Below are positions 1-11,315 of a DNA stretch of 64,000 bases, one piece after another. The notes under the pieces are model-generated. The model did no database searches. It was not told the DNA's origin and saw only the letters and a program-made list of their open reading frames with translations. The position numbers and the translations under genes are program-made. Every line of letters starts with the position of its first letter. Position 1 is the stretch's first letter. The stretch comes from Apostichopus japonicus (lineage: Eukaryota; Echinodermata; Holothuroidea; Aspidochirotida; Stichopodidae), in contig NC_092575.1 in NCBI RefSeq assembly GCF_037975245.1, forward strand, positions 19,859,841 through 19,923,840. The letters are read 5' to 3'.

Positions 1-1040
1 ATGTAGTGCAGGGTTCACTTGCGCGAATTCAAATTATTCTGTTTATGTATATGTATATGCATCGATTCGTAGATTATGATGTTTTTTGACATTTATTTGT
101 AATTCAAGCATATCTGTTTAGTAGCAAAGTTTAAAGGTTAAGATTAATTAGTTTCTCTTTTTGATCCTAGATTGAATGAAACTCATTGACGTAAATAATA
201 GATCAGATGATACAGTTTAACGCTGTTGCTAAAACTCTGGGTATTCTCTAGTCTTCGCCGGTCCATTATGTACTTTAGTACTACTAGTAAGACTAAATCA
301 AAACGACCGAAAAACAAACCTAGTGTAAGAAAGTACTGATTCTCCTCTAGCCTAGGTCTAAACAGGCTTGTTATGTGAGCAAGCAAAATAACAACTAAAA
401 ACGATTAGGCCTATAAATAAGTTGGCTCAGTGCATTTCTGTTTCTAAAATTTTATATTTTTAAAGATCATAAAAACAAACAAAGATTTAGCCCATGTTTT
501 ATTATCTCTGTATTCTGGGCATTTGATTCTGGTTGCAATGGTGATGACACTCTCGTTCAAATTTTCAGCTTTATACAGTCTGCTTCAAACTTTGGGATTG
601 TTTTTTGAGACTATGGTGGAAGCAAATCTCACATAACTTTGTGGTGACAACTTTAATTTTTTTTTCAAATGATGAATACTTTGCTGTTTTTTTTCCAGCA
701 GGAATTGAAAAGCCAAATATCTAAGTCGAGGTTGAGGTTTCCTGTGATGTACGGCACCAGTGTGGCGGCAACAACAGAAGAGGAGAACTGTGTTATATAT
801 GGCTTAAAGACATGTTTTAAGATGATATATTGGTACCCTTCGCAGAACAAAAGAGTTTATCCAAGAGTCCAAAAAGCAAAGGAACAAGTACCATAGAGAA
901 AAAAGATGGAAGAGTGAGTTTAACTATTGTACCCAACTGTTTAATGATATTAAAGATACTTTTCATAACCTGTTTAAAAAAAAAAAAAACAGTCTAGTAT
1001 ATCATTTACGTGCAAGCTTCATCCTTACATATGAAGTGAT
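1..1040. other. No recognisable gene; one weak exon-like stretch
   Basis: AT-rich sequence with homopolymer runs. At about 702-893 (+) a polypyrimidine tract ending in an AG precedes about 60 open codons that end in a stop near 893. I do not recognise the peptide, and no partner exon with matching phase was found, so it is not annotated as coding. Another AG-preceded stretch at about 1789 (+) is equally weak. Confidence 0.3.
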
Positions 1041-1044
1041 ACCA

Positions 1045-1320
1045 TTTTCCAGTAGTTATCAACTGGTTACATCATGAGCTCATCTAGGTCAATGGGGATG
1101 GGCATTTTGGGGGTCTACTGGCAGGGGTACCCCACCAATAAAAATTACTGACAATGCCCATCCCTTGTATCTGAAGTCCTAACCAACATTTTCCAGTAGG
1201 TTTCAAGTGGTTACCTCATGAGCTGACCTAGGTCAGCCTTGAGGGGTCAATTATAGATCACTGGCAGGGGAACCCCACCACCAATAATTACTGGCAATGG
1301 CCATTTGTTTCTCTTGGGGC
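1045..1320. repeat. Two diverged tandem copies, ~140 bp unit
   Basis: The words CATTTTCCAGTAG, CATGAGCT and CTAGGTCA, then a GGCAGGGG...CCCCACCA block and AATTACTG, occur in the same order at about 1045-1165 and again at about 1186-1300. A shorter echo of the CTAGGT part lies near 1368. The copies are diverged. No terminal repeats or target duplication were seen. The flank to about 2160 holds nothing further I recognise. Confidence 0.5.
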
Positions 1321-2159
1321 TATACCTGACACATTGTACTTACTTTGATGTGTTACCATGAAAACTGATCTAGGTTAGCTATCAGGTGACTTTAAAATTG
1401 CTCTCCCAGCCACACCCACCACAGTCGGTTTGCCAGTCGTCTGGTTTCATATACAGGAATGCACTGTGAACATTGTGATGTACAAGGCAATTGGTTACCT
1501 TCCCAGCTAACCAAACCCTCTGGGCTCCCGGTCTATTGGGATCATTATTAACATGATTAACATAATTCTTAAGCTTTGAAAAATAACTTGGTGTTATGCT
1601 GTGCAAAGCTAATAATTATTTGGTAAAGCTGCTATTCCTGGCTTATAATTTGAAGGACCTAGATTTAAGTGTATACCTCCCAATATGTTATAAAATTTTA
1701 ATGTAAATGTATGTTTATGATAATGTGAGTTATCATGTGCTATATCTGTATCTGTGCTTACACGTATATCATATTTTCTGTTCACAGGTCAATAATGGTG
1801 CAGATTTTGGCTTCCTAAAGACAAGTGAGAGGCCATTTGTAGTTAAGAGAAACACTCTTTGTTCGTGAAGACTTAACTGGTGTCGATTTGGGGTACCACT
1901 TTAAAACGAAAGTCATGAGGAACCTTGCCCAAGATTCAACTTTGCATTATTGTGCAGTGCTATACTTTTGCGATTCATGTTTGATCTATTAACTTGTCTT
2001 AACCTCGTTGGAATAAAATCATATTTTCAAATTTTTGTTTACAGTGATTTCTTCTCTATCTGTCGAAAGTCAGCCTTTGTAGACATCAGAAGTTATATCA
2101 GAAATAAATACTGCCAACGTACACATTATTTGTGTTTCTTCTGCTCTCTTTTCTTTCAG

Positions 2160-2535
2160 TGATGCTAGTCAGTGAAACTAGTCGGGTTTAATTCTTTCAG
2201 TGATTCTAGTCAGTGCAACTAGTCAGTCGATACCGACTAAGAAAGGTTAGTCGGGAGAGGCACCATCCTGACTAATGTAAAACCTGCTATAAACTAGTCG
2301 GTGGCTCATATAAATTAGTCGGTAAAGACCGACTAATGTCACCAACTAATGTAACTGACTAATTACATTTACCGACTAAGAAATTGTTGACCGACTAAGC
2401 TGACGGACTAAGATGACCGACTAAGAAATCCAACTGACTAAGGAATAAATTAGTCGGTATAGCAACGAACTAAGGCTATGTTAGTCGGGAGAGGCACCAG
2501 ATGGACTAACGTTATGTTAGTCGGTGAACCAATTT
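2160..2535. repeat. Short-motif repeat, TTAGTCGG / CCGACTAA in both orientations
   Basis: The octamer TTAGTCGG and its reverse complement CCGACTAA, with one-base variants, recur well over a dozen times in under 400 bp in both orientations. The longer word GTTAGTCGGGAGAGGCACCA occurs near 2246 and again near 2480. Mixed orientation gives many possible hairpins, as in a degenerate foldback or MITE interior. No clear target duplication was identified. Confidence 0.6.
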
Positions 2536-3605
2536 AAGTTTTCAGTGCAGAGAACATGTCACGTTAAATGGAAAGTTTTATTTTGCACCTATACCTATGT
2601 CACTGACTGGCTAATGCATACATGTCTGAGACACGAGTGGACTAAATCGTAAGCCTATGATTTACTAAGGCAGCAATATGTTTTCAGTTCATAGAAGAAA
2701 AACAACCTCAAATCACCTAGTATATGGTACACATAGAGATATAACCTCCATTGAACACGAAGGGGCCATCTCCGGGACGTTGCTAGGGTCTTGTGATTGC
2801 TGAATAGGCGGGGGTTGGAAGGTAATATCAATATTAGAATCATAATTTTGGAACTGGGTGGATTCGTAAGGAGGGGTGCCGTACCGCAAGATCGAAATTT
2901 TCAGCAGTATAACACGAATGGGTTATCAATTCTTTGTACCTTTAATAAGGTTAACTGGTTACTTTATTATAGTAATATGATGAGATGCTAAAAGAAACGC
3001 CAATTGCCATATTCAGACAATTGTTAACTGCTCGTAGTATTTTCAACTTTACTATGGGTTGTGCAAGCAGTTATAGAAACAAGATTTGGGCTAATTGTAA
3101 GGTCGAATTTCGTCAATATTGCAATCATGTCAACCTAAAATTAGAAATATTAGCATCGCCTAATAGTATAGACTCAGAAATCAGAATTATCCTGTCAAGC
3201 TTAGAGTGCTATCATATTAAATTACTTTAAGAGATGTTGCAGAGATAAAATTTCCAATTATCATGTTTCTGACCATCTATTGTCCAACTATTGAAGATTT
3301 AAGCCAATTATTGGGTGAGAAAGCCCCACTCCCCCCCCCCCTCTATGTAGCTGTACGTCCCTGTGTCATCTGAACTAAGAACGTTCCGGCAGCTCGCCTC
3401 TCTCTCCCCACCTGCCTGTTTCATTCTCCACCTCTCTCCACCTCCACCTCTCTCTCTCTCCACATCCCGTTCATCGATACAAACATAAGTTCATAGTGTC
3501 GGGCTATATTTATGAAAACTTAAGTGTGATGAATGCTCTGCTGTTATAAGTAAGTTACGGGCCGTACGGCTCGACAGGAACGACATTGAAAAAAGTCAAT
3601 CTTAC
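2536..3605. other. No gene seen
   Basis: AT-rich sequence with a C run near 3330 and a CTCTCTCCACC-rich tract at about 3395-3465. Short ORFs here have no recognisable motif or splice support. Confidence 0.4.
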
Positions 3606-3740
3606 CTATCCTCACACAGGACCAGCCACAATTGTCGACGCACTGACATGTTCTACCGACTTTTCTACATGTCCGTGTATCTGCACAGCTTTTGTCGTTA
3701 CATGTTGCGGTTACATTTCGAGTAGGACATGATTCTTGCG
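3606..3740 (-). CDS. Isolated exon encoding a WAP-like eight-cysteine domain
   Basis: On the minus strand a TTTACAG acceptor (just above 3740) and a GTAAG donor (3605-3601) bound a 135-bp open stretch whose phase is 1-1, typical of shuffled extracellular domain exons. The peptide has eight cysteines. From the third on, spacing is C-x5-C-x6-C-x-C-x3-C-x3-C, close to the WAP four-disulfide core (C-x5-C-x5-CC-x3/5-C-x3-C), but with one residue between the usual adjacent pair. WAP modules are secreted, often protease-inhibitory or antimicrobial; function here is not established. No adjoining exon was found with confidence, so this may be one exon of a long-intron secreted protein or a stranded exon. 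Confidence 0.5.
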
Positions 3741-4668
3741 CTGTAAATAATTTTGGCGATGTTAGAGAGGAGGCACATACCATCCTAAGTCATATAAATT
3801 CAAATAATTATTGGCATATTTTCCCAGGGTACTTCCTCGACACTTCAAAGTTTACTCTAAATTCAATCTAAATTCATAATATAATAGTTTCGCCTCTCGT
3901 TGGTTAGTTTGATCTTGTAGTTTACTTGAGCTATACGCAGGGATTGCTGTCCAATTAGTAGCCTTTAATTTTAAGAGAGCCTTTAATTTTAGTTGGATTA
4001 AATTAAATTCATAATCCCGACAGAGTTATACCAGAGAGGTAACACCTGCCTGGTGGTACAGTAGTATGAATTTGATATCGCTACAAAAACAGGTCCTCCG
4101 TTAGGATTTGTTCTAAATATACACCTATATGGACTTCAGATGGTGCCACGCCAACATGTTTTCTTCAGGGGAAGGGAGGGGGAATAAATGTTTTGAAATC
4201 CTTCAGGTATATTTTTAGGAAAACTTGAACAATTTATTCAAAATCGGAAGAACGACTAACGAAAGGTTAATACTTACAAGCAATTCCAACGACTTATCTG
4301 TGGGCGCAGAGTTTCTGGTTGCAACTGACACTGATGGATTTGGTATGATAAAGCAAACCAAGTATGACTTGACTATCAATGGTGTATGTGTATAAAACAT
4401 TCCTTACCCATACTGCGTAAATATAACGCGAATCGAGACTACATGAGTTCCACATGATGCTCTTCATTAGTATACGTATAGGCTACAGGCTGACACGTGC
4501 CGTGACGAAGTTTTAAGGAGTAATCAACCATCTTAAATTATTCATAGAAACAAACTAACCATCGAAGACTGAATTCGAATTCGACAGGGCTGAAATCGAA
4601 GACTGAATTCCGAGGCATACTGACCCTTGATTTGCATATATGATATATACTGAATTACACATATTTAC
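3741..4668. other. No gene seen
   Basis: AT-rich sequence. A minus-strand stretch near 4270-4330 ends in a reasonable GTAAGT donor, but the frame that shows cysteines contains a stop, so it is not called. Confidence 0.35.
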
Positions 4669-4808
4669 CGTTGACAATTCGTAATCATGGATGTTAAATA
4701 TGAATGTAAGAGACTCACTTCGGTCAGCTTGCGGCTTTGATAAGCCACTGAGGATTCTTCACTAGTTCCTGCTTGCAGGAGGATCTAAAATACATACATA
4801 CATATATG
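4669..4808 (+). mobile_element. SINE family A, 5'-truncated copy
   Basis: Matches the 3' two-thirds of the full SINE copies at 41099 and 46006: TTGACAATTC..AATCATGG, ACTTCGGTCAGC, GGCTTTGATAAGCCA, TTCCTGCTTGCAGGAGGATC and a tail of (ATAC)n. The tRNA-like 5' head is missing, as expected for 5' truncation during LINE-mediated retroposition. Confidence 0.75.
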
Positions 4809-4892
4809 CTAGACTGCCCAGCGAAGGCACTGCGTTGACGTAGTGTATATGCTAGACTGTCTTGCAAAGGCAGACCGTTGACTTATTATATT

Positions 4893-7065
4893 CAGGTGCG
4901 TATCCAGGGGGGGGCGTTGGGGGCGCGCGCCCCCCGGGTAAGAAAAAGAGGAGAGAAAAAAAAGAGAAGAAAAAAGGAAAAAAAGAGGGGAAAAAGAGGA
5001 GGAGGAGAGGAAGGAAGGGAAAAGAAAAAGAAGAAAGAGAGAAGAAGGAGAAAAGGAGGGAGTAACAGAAAAACGCGAAGACACCGGGAAGAGAAAGAGG
5101 AACAGTAACATCATTACAGCGCTGAAGGGTAGCCAGTGACGGATCAAGGATTTCGTAAAAGTGTGTCTCACCCTACCCCTTACACCGACAACTCCATTTT
5201 TTGACGTTTCCATTTTCCTCTCTCACTAATGATCTATATATATACTATATATGGTCTATCATAACGCGTGTGTAGAATTGTGCTATGAAACCAACTGTGG
5301 CTGGTCTCGAACTCGACCGTGTCGTCGGGGAACATGACGCATTTTGGGATGGGGGCGACCGCCCCCCCTCCATTCAGCATTTTTTTTAAATGATATCGCT
5401 AAGTAATTTCAAAATAGAAAGTGCTTAGATGCAACTTACAAGGCTTGGGAAGTGTCATTTCCAGCGATCTGGGAGACATTTTCGGCCAAAATTTGCTTGT
5501 ACACTTCGCGCTAACAAATGGTCCTGGGTAGTGCCATTTCCAGCGATCTGGGAGGCATTTTCGGCCAAAATTTTCTTGTACGCTTCGCGCCAACCTATGG
5601 TGGCGCTACGCTTAGATAATTTGCCTACAGGCTTCGCCCCTACCTTGGCAAATTCCTCGCTACGCGCCTGTTCGAATTTGTAACGCAAACAGCAGATATC
5701 ACATCATATCAGTGAGCATGAAAATGGCGTTCCAGGATGAAAATCCTCAAAACTGTCCGACTTGCCTGAAAAAATAACCAAAAATTTTCGCGTTCAACGT
5801 GTCAATGTCCATATCATATAAGCAAGCATCGGTTATTACATCGCATGCCATCATGTACCGTACGGTCCGTTCAAATTGCGCAGTATACCGCGGGATGCTA
5901 ATGTAAACAACGACATGTCTCATGTAGATGTATAAAAAGCATGGAGGTCCAATTACGTCAAAAGTTTCTTTTACATTAGTAATGGCGAATTAGGGGCTGC
6001 ACCCCCGCCGCGCAGTGGCGGAGCGTCCATACGGTCAGGGGGCGGATGCGCCCCCTGACGGACTCAAATGGACTGCTGGCGCCTTTTTCAGCTCTTTACC
6101 ACTTTTTACTTATTCTAGATTATTGACTTTTTTATTGCGCTCTCATCTACTTATTGACATTTGTCACATTTTGTTGGTGTAATTTGGCGATGACACCCTA
6201 TTCTTCGCTAATCTGTAAATTAGCCAGGGCCTGAAAGGGTCATTTCCGGCGATCTAGGGAGTATCTTTACTCAAAATTTGTCTGTGCGCTACGCGCCAAC
6301 TAGTGGTGGCGCTCCGCTAAGATAGTGTCGAAAGCGCCCCTACAGACCATTCTCGCCCCTCCTGACCAATACCCCTAGCTCCGCCACTGCCGCCGCGCCT
6401 CCTACGCCTATGTGTGTAGTGTTCGGTTTCGGAAATATCTGCTATTTTTTCATTTCTTTCAACCAAGTTTTATAATAGCCGTTATAAGAGGTTTAATATT
6501 TGTACACCAATAAATTAACTGTGTCTGAATTTTCGAAAATTTCTGACCAACATTCTGCATCACACTTCCCTCTACTCGTGCAATTTTGACCGGTCTGTTA
6601 GGGGTTGAAGGTAGTTTTTCTATATTGGTTGTCCATAGATGAAATTTTGTACAACATTATGGGTATGTTTTGAAGTGAGTTTATTCATGAGAAATGTGAA
6701 TTTTCAAATTCTGAACAAATTAAAACCTTGAAAAGTGGGGCTGACGGGTATTGTGGGCCGCGACGTAGAATCACCTACAAAAGCAAAGACCCACAGGACA
6801 TGCGATCAGGTCGAACATGACGTGTGCCGGGTTTACAATCTTCAAAAAGGTTATGGATGGAAAAAACTATTAGGAAATACTTGGTTCTCAGGCCAAAAGT
6901 GTACATCTGGTTGGTCATTTCAAGCCCGAGAAGTGCCGTTTCCGGTGATCTGGGGGGGTATCAAAACCAGAAACTTTCTTGTACGCTGCGCGCCAACTGA
7001 TGGTGGCGCTCCGCTTAGATAGTAATTCGCGCCCCCCGGGTTAGAAAATCCTGGATACGCGCCTG
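4893..7065 (+). mobile_element. Composite hAT-like non-autonomous block, copy 1
   Basis: Begins CAGGTGCGTATCCAGG and ends CCTGGATACGCGCCTG, inverted termini of hAT style (CAGG...CCTG). Inside are a polypurine tract (about 4940-5100), a segment at 5350-5680 homologous to the MITE at 16810-17115, a truncated remnant of the CATAGGCGTAGG MITE (ending about 6412), a nested MITE (6013-6389), and a 3' segment at 6735-7065. The whole order recurs inverted at 60818-62778. The 8-bp flanks do not match, so this is probably a composite or rearranged element. No transposase ORF is present; the ORFs here are low-complexity. Confidence 0.7.
6013..6389. mobile_element. hAT-type MITE with perfect 8-bp target duplication CCGCCGCG
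   Basis: Termini CAGTGGCGGAGC and GCTCCGCCACTG are inverted repeats; CCGCCGCG lies immediately outside both ends (6005-6012 and 6390-6397). Eight-base duplications and CAG...CTG termini are characteristic of hAT elements. At 377 bp it has no coding capacity. It sits inside composite block copy 1 and is absent from copy 2, so it inserted after the two blocks separated. Confidence 0.88.
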
Positions 7066-8962
7066 ATATACGGTTGCAGAGAGTAAGCAAAGACTTTTGG
7101 ACTTTCGTAATGAGTTTTTTTTTTTTGGCATTACTGTAGTTAATAACAACGTATATACCTCTTTGTTCTCCAATCTTCCGATAGCCATGTGTGGTTCAAT
7201 ATGTCACGCATGCGTAGTCTCGTCAACAGTCTCTTACATCTTCCGTATAAGATCAGCACATTCTATTTGATAAAAGGATAACAGATGAGCATAACAGAAT
7301 TAAATTCTGATACATTTTCAAAACTACAATAATACGTTACCATTTGGCGATGTGTTAACCTCTCCTAGCCGTTACTCAGGGCTGTAAACACGGGAGGGGA
7401 GGGGGCAACGTTGCAAACCCTCTGTGCTAATCAGAAGTCGATCTCTAATCGGAACCGAAAGCAGCAAAAGGTATTTACCCCTTCCTCAAATTCTTGCCCC
7501 ACCCCAACCCCCCCCCCCAAAAAAAAAATAGTCATAACAATAATCATAATACATTTATGAGGAGAAGATACATCCCATTGTTTCTGCATTTCTCAGTATT
7601 ACCCTCATTCTGGCCTTTGACTTGAAAATGGATAAGAAAGAACATTAAATACATGAATATTTGTTAAGCTTTGGGGGCTACTCACCCCCCCCCCCCCGCT
7701 CCCGCAGCTCCTGCTATGACTCTGAAGTACATTTGCAATATTATTCAGAGTTTTGTTATTCTTCATCGCTATTTCGGTAAAATTTAGACCCGTCTTTTAA
7801 GAAATCCCCTAGATTCGCCACATGGATGTATGATTGTTCAATGTTATGAAGTACATAATGATTTGACCTACAATAGGGACTAAAATGAGTGTTTGCGCCC
7901 CCAGCCGCAGTACGACGCTCTGTTACACACTGAGTAAGCGTATCAATCTCTTAGACTATATACACACAATCCACAACGCAGTAAAATGTGTTCTGAATTT
8001 TATCAGTATTAAACTCAATGACAACTTTTAAAAGTAAAGGATTATTCAGCTCGATAGTCTGTCTTCAGTGTTCCACTTTAAAGACATACGTAATATATGA
8101 TGTTAATTCAATGAATTTAACAGACACTATCAAAGTAAAAATAGAATCACTTTAACGGAAATGGAAATAAAAGCAAATGCTGCAGTCATGTAATATAGAA
8201 AAGGTTAAATTGTGAGAGGCACAGGCGAACATTATGGTGAATATCCGCTTTAAAGATGTTATCATTTTTGTTTGTGGTACTTACGACGTGATTGAGTATT
8301 TCCTGTTACTGAAGGTACCGCACCACAATTAGAGTGTAGTGTTCATCCGCTCGAAAGGTTAACCATTGTCAGAGAAAAAAGGTAAAAGCACCTAAGGTAA
8401 AGCTTGTTTAAGCATGTTATCAGTTACTGTCATTGTTTGTTCTGCCTTTATATAAAAGAGCATAGTTTAAAGTACAGATGGTGTGAAAATAGGGAGGATC
8501 GAAGGTGATATAAACCATTTTATAAACTCTTTGGTTAAATGTTGATATTACTCCGAGCGAGCAGATGGAAGGGTGGGGTTCAGTATGCTGAACTTGCTCC
8601 TCTTCTAGCTCAAAATCTAAACGGTCATGATATGGAAGTTTAAAAGTGCCATAATAGGCCAATATCTCAGCTATCATGTGGTGGGTAGGATATACCAGTT
8701 GAAAACTTATATCTGTGCTTTGTCAGGTCTTGAAAGTGACGAGTTTAGAGTGTAAGTCAATGGAACAATTAATTGAGGTGCTAGACCTGAATTATAAATC
8801 AAACTATACCGTATGAAATTTTTCCCCCGAAAATAAGTGAGGGCGGTAATGAAAAACTTAACATGCATCGATTCCGGATATGTCATCATTAATCGTCATA
8901 GACTCTGAAGAGTCCGTGGACGCTGTCTCAAAGCGATGCGAGATGACCGGCGAAGTGGAGCT
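7066..8962. other. No gene seen
   Basis: AT-rich, with homopolymer runs of C and A near 7509-7530 and C near 7685. No ORF, splice-supported exon or repeat boundary that I can support. Confidence 0.4.
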
Positions 8963-8970
8963 GGTTGGTG

Positions 8971-9815
8971 GGTTACATCTCTATGTTCCGACGTCTCTAT
9001 ATTCCGACGTCTCTATGTTCCGACGTCTCTATGTTCCGACGTCTCTATATTCCGACGACTCTATGTTCCGACGTCTCTATGTTCCGACGTCTCTATGTTC
9101 CGACAAATTGTTTGGACTCTAATTTTTTTTGACCAAAATTTTTTCGGACCCATTTTTTTGTGACCCAATTTTTTTCGGACCCCATTCTTTTTGGACCCAA
9201 TTTTTTTGGACCAACATTTTTTCGGACCCAATTTTTTTTCGGGCCCAATTTTTGTTCACCCCAATTTTTTTATGGACCCAATTTTTTTGGACCTAAATTT
9301 TTTGGACCCGATTTTTGGGGACCCATTTTTTTATCGGACCTTATTTTTTGGGACCTAATTTTGGGTTACAAAAGAATGGGGTCCGAAAAAAGTTGGGTCC
9401 CAAAAAGTTTTGGTCCAAAAAGATATTGGGGTCCAAAAAAAATTTGGTCCAAAAGAATTGGGTACCCTAAAAATATTGGGTCCAAAAAAAATTTGGTCCA
9501 AAAAGATATTAGGTCCAAAAAATGGTGTCCGAAAAGATATTGGGTCAAAAAAATAGGGTCCGAAAAAAAATTGGGTCCCAAAAAATTTTGGTCCAAAGAA
9601 AAATTGGGTCCAAAAAAATTTTGGTACAAAAAAAATGGGGTCCGAAGACAAATTGGGTCACAAATGGGGTCAGAATAAAATTTGGTCAAAAAAAATTAGA
9701 GTCCAAACAATTTGTCGGAACATAGAGACGTCGGAACATAGAGACGTCGGAACATAGAGACGTCGGAACATAGAGACGTCGGAACATAGAGACGTCGGAA
9801 CATAGGGATGTCACC
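8971..9815. mobile_element. Foldback element made of nested tandem arrays, 8-bp duplication GGTTGGTG
   Basis: GGTTGGTG occurs at 8963-8970 and 9816-9823. Just inside, the ends are GGTTACATCTCTATG and its near reverse complement CATAGGGATGTCACC. The left arm has about 8 copies of a 16-mer (TCTCTATGTTCCGACG), then about 14 units of a T-rich ~18-mer (TTTGGACCCAATTTTTT type) to about 9366. The right arm mirrors it in reverse complement, ending with 6 copies of CGGAACATAGAGACGT. The architecture resembles Drosophila FB foldback elements, whose long inverted repeats are themselves tandem short repeats. The translated ORFs here are by-products of the repeat units. Confidence 0.88.
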
Positions 9816-9823
9816 GGTTGGTG

Positions 9824-11315
9824 ACCACGAATCCGCACGTATCCTATGACGATATGTGCCAAGATTAATTTACATTTGTCTTCGGTTTTGAGTACAACGT
9901 TTCTGTATGCTGCCGTGTTGTACGAACCTCATCGTAATAGTGATTGTGCGATCCACGTTACAGTCATTACCGACTTTGCAATCCGCCGTCCCCCTCACAA
10001 GTTCGCATATGGTCTGTAAGAGTGACTGTATAGTTTTCCCTTTCATTCGGGAAACCAAAAAGACAAAGAATTCGAACAAGTCAGTTTTGTGTCAATTTAT
10101 AGGTCACTCATGTAAAAGTTATATTCTATGCATTATTTAATCCTTGGTTTTAAACAGTATATTATAAAATCGTACTATTGCACAACGTTTTAATTTCTGG
10201 GTTTTCCCGAGAAACCTATCATTGTTGCTCTTCCTCAAGAACAGGATGTTTACAAGGTCACTTCTCAAACAGTAAATATTGTATAGAAAAGAAGAAGACC
10301 CCCCCCCCCTCACTGTTCCCATCTTGACTGCTATAACAATGTTTTTGCACGGTTTACAACTTATTTTAAGTAAGTTAATTTTGTGTCAAGCCATCCGTTA
10401 AACAGATATATGGGTAACAACACGGATGTTTCACCATATACTTCCACTCTTTTTTTCCATTGCAATCGCCAACTTAACGCACATGTTACGCGTGTTATAT
10501 ATGGTAGTGTACATGCGTTTTGTAGGAACGACTGTAAAATTCTCACCAATACGGACAAGCAAAAGCCATATCTGCTCACAAGGGAAAAAAGGTGATGTCG
10601 CTGTAACTATCCTATTTAATTCTTTTTCATGTATAATAACGGCACAATATAAACTTGGTTGGTTGGAGACTGTTACAAACCACTATTGCACTATATGTTT
10701 ATGTGTTCCTATTAAAGTGTCCAGTGGCATATTGGACCTGTCAGTGAAACACGCTTATCATATTTTATGCGGTGGTGTTAAACATTCGTTAAGTTACTTC
10801 AAATTGTTGGATGAGATTTTCGTCTTTATTAATAGCAACCCACATATCGTCATGCGCTGACCGTGTGTATAAAATAACGGTTAAAAGAATCTAAATCAGT
10901 ATTATCGATGTCAAGTGAGGACGTTTTGTACTTGGCATTACATCTTCTTATCACAGCTTGCAGTATTCCGCATAAGTCATATACCTGCAGCATAATAAAT
11001 TGATGATGATCGTCTATTGTTAGCGGTTTATCATATAGAAGAAGTTCCTACAACCATCATGGCAGTCAGCCATGCATTTATCCATTTGAATACCTTATAG
11101 TTGGCCTCCGTATTACCCTTATTCATGAAAATGGAAAATGAAAGAGATTTGCCATTATACCATCGAATATCAGTTGTGAAGTTCTACCAGCAATTATCCG
11201 CCAGTGGTGCATATATTAACATAAATACCACAATTTGTTTCGAGTAGAAACAGTAGGCTATCTGGTGTGGTAGCTGCCTATGTGTAATACTGTATGATTT
11301 ACTACACCATCTACA
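9824..11315. other. No confident gene
   Basis: The longest open stretch (10426-10860, +, 144 codons) has no recognisable domain and scattered hydrophobic residues of low-complexity type; I treat it as chance. A short C run lies at about 10301. This is the 5' flank of the transporter gene beginning at 11316. Confidence 0.4.

Noticed and set aside
669-896. Possible exon with an acceptor-like AG near 701
   Set aside because: No homology recognised and no phase-matched neighbour; left as a note only.
4215-4400. Possible second WAP-like exon upstream of the 3606-3740 exon
   Set aside because: The only frame showing a similar cysteine pattern contains a stop, and the acceptor is weak.
4809-5213. 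134-codon minus-strand ORF and overlapping K/E/R-rich plus-strand ORFs
   Set aside because: Low-complexity translation of the polypurine/polypyrimidine tract, also present as repeats at 62512-62923.
4885-7073. 8-bp target duplication for the outer composite block
   Set aside because: Left flank ATTATATT and right flank ATATACGG do not match, and neither do those of copy 2 (TTTTATTT and TATATTAT).
9160-9689. Open reading frames of 98-172 codons on both strands with repeated F/G/P or K/G/S
   Set aside because: They are translations of the T-rich ~18-mer arrays of the foldback element and mirror one another on the two strands; no independent coding signal.
10426-10860. 144-codon ORF upstream of the transporter gene
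   Set aside because: No recognisable domain, no splice or promoter support; length is compatible with chance in this AT-rich region.
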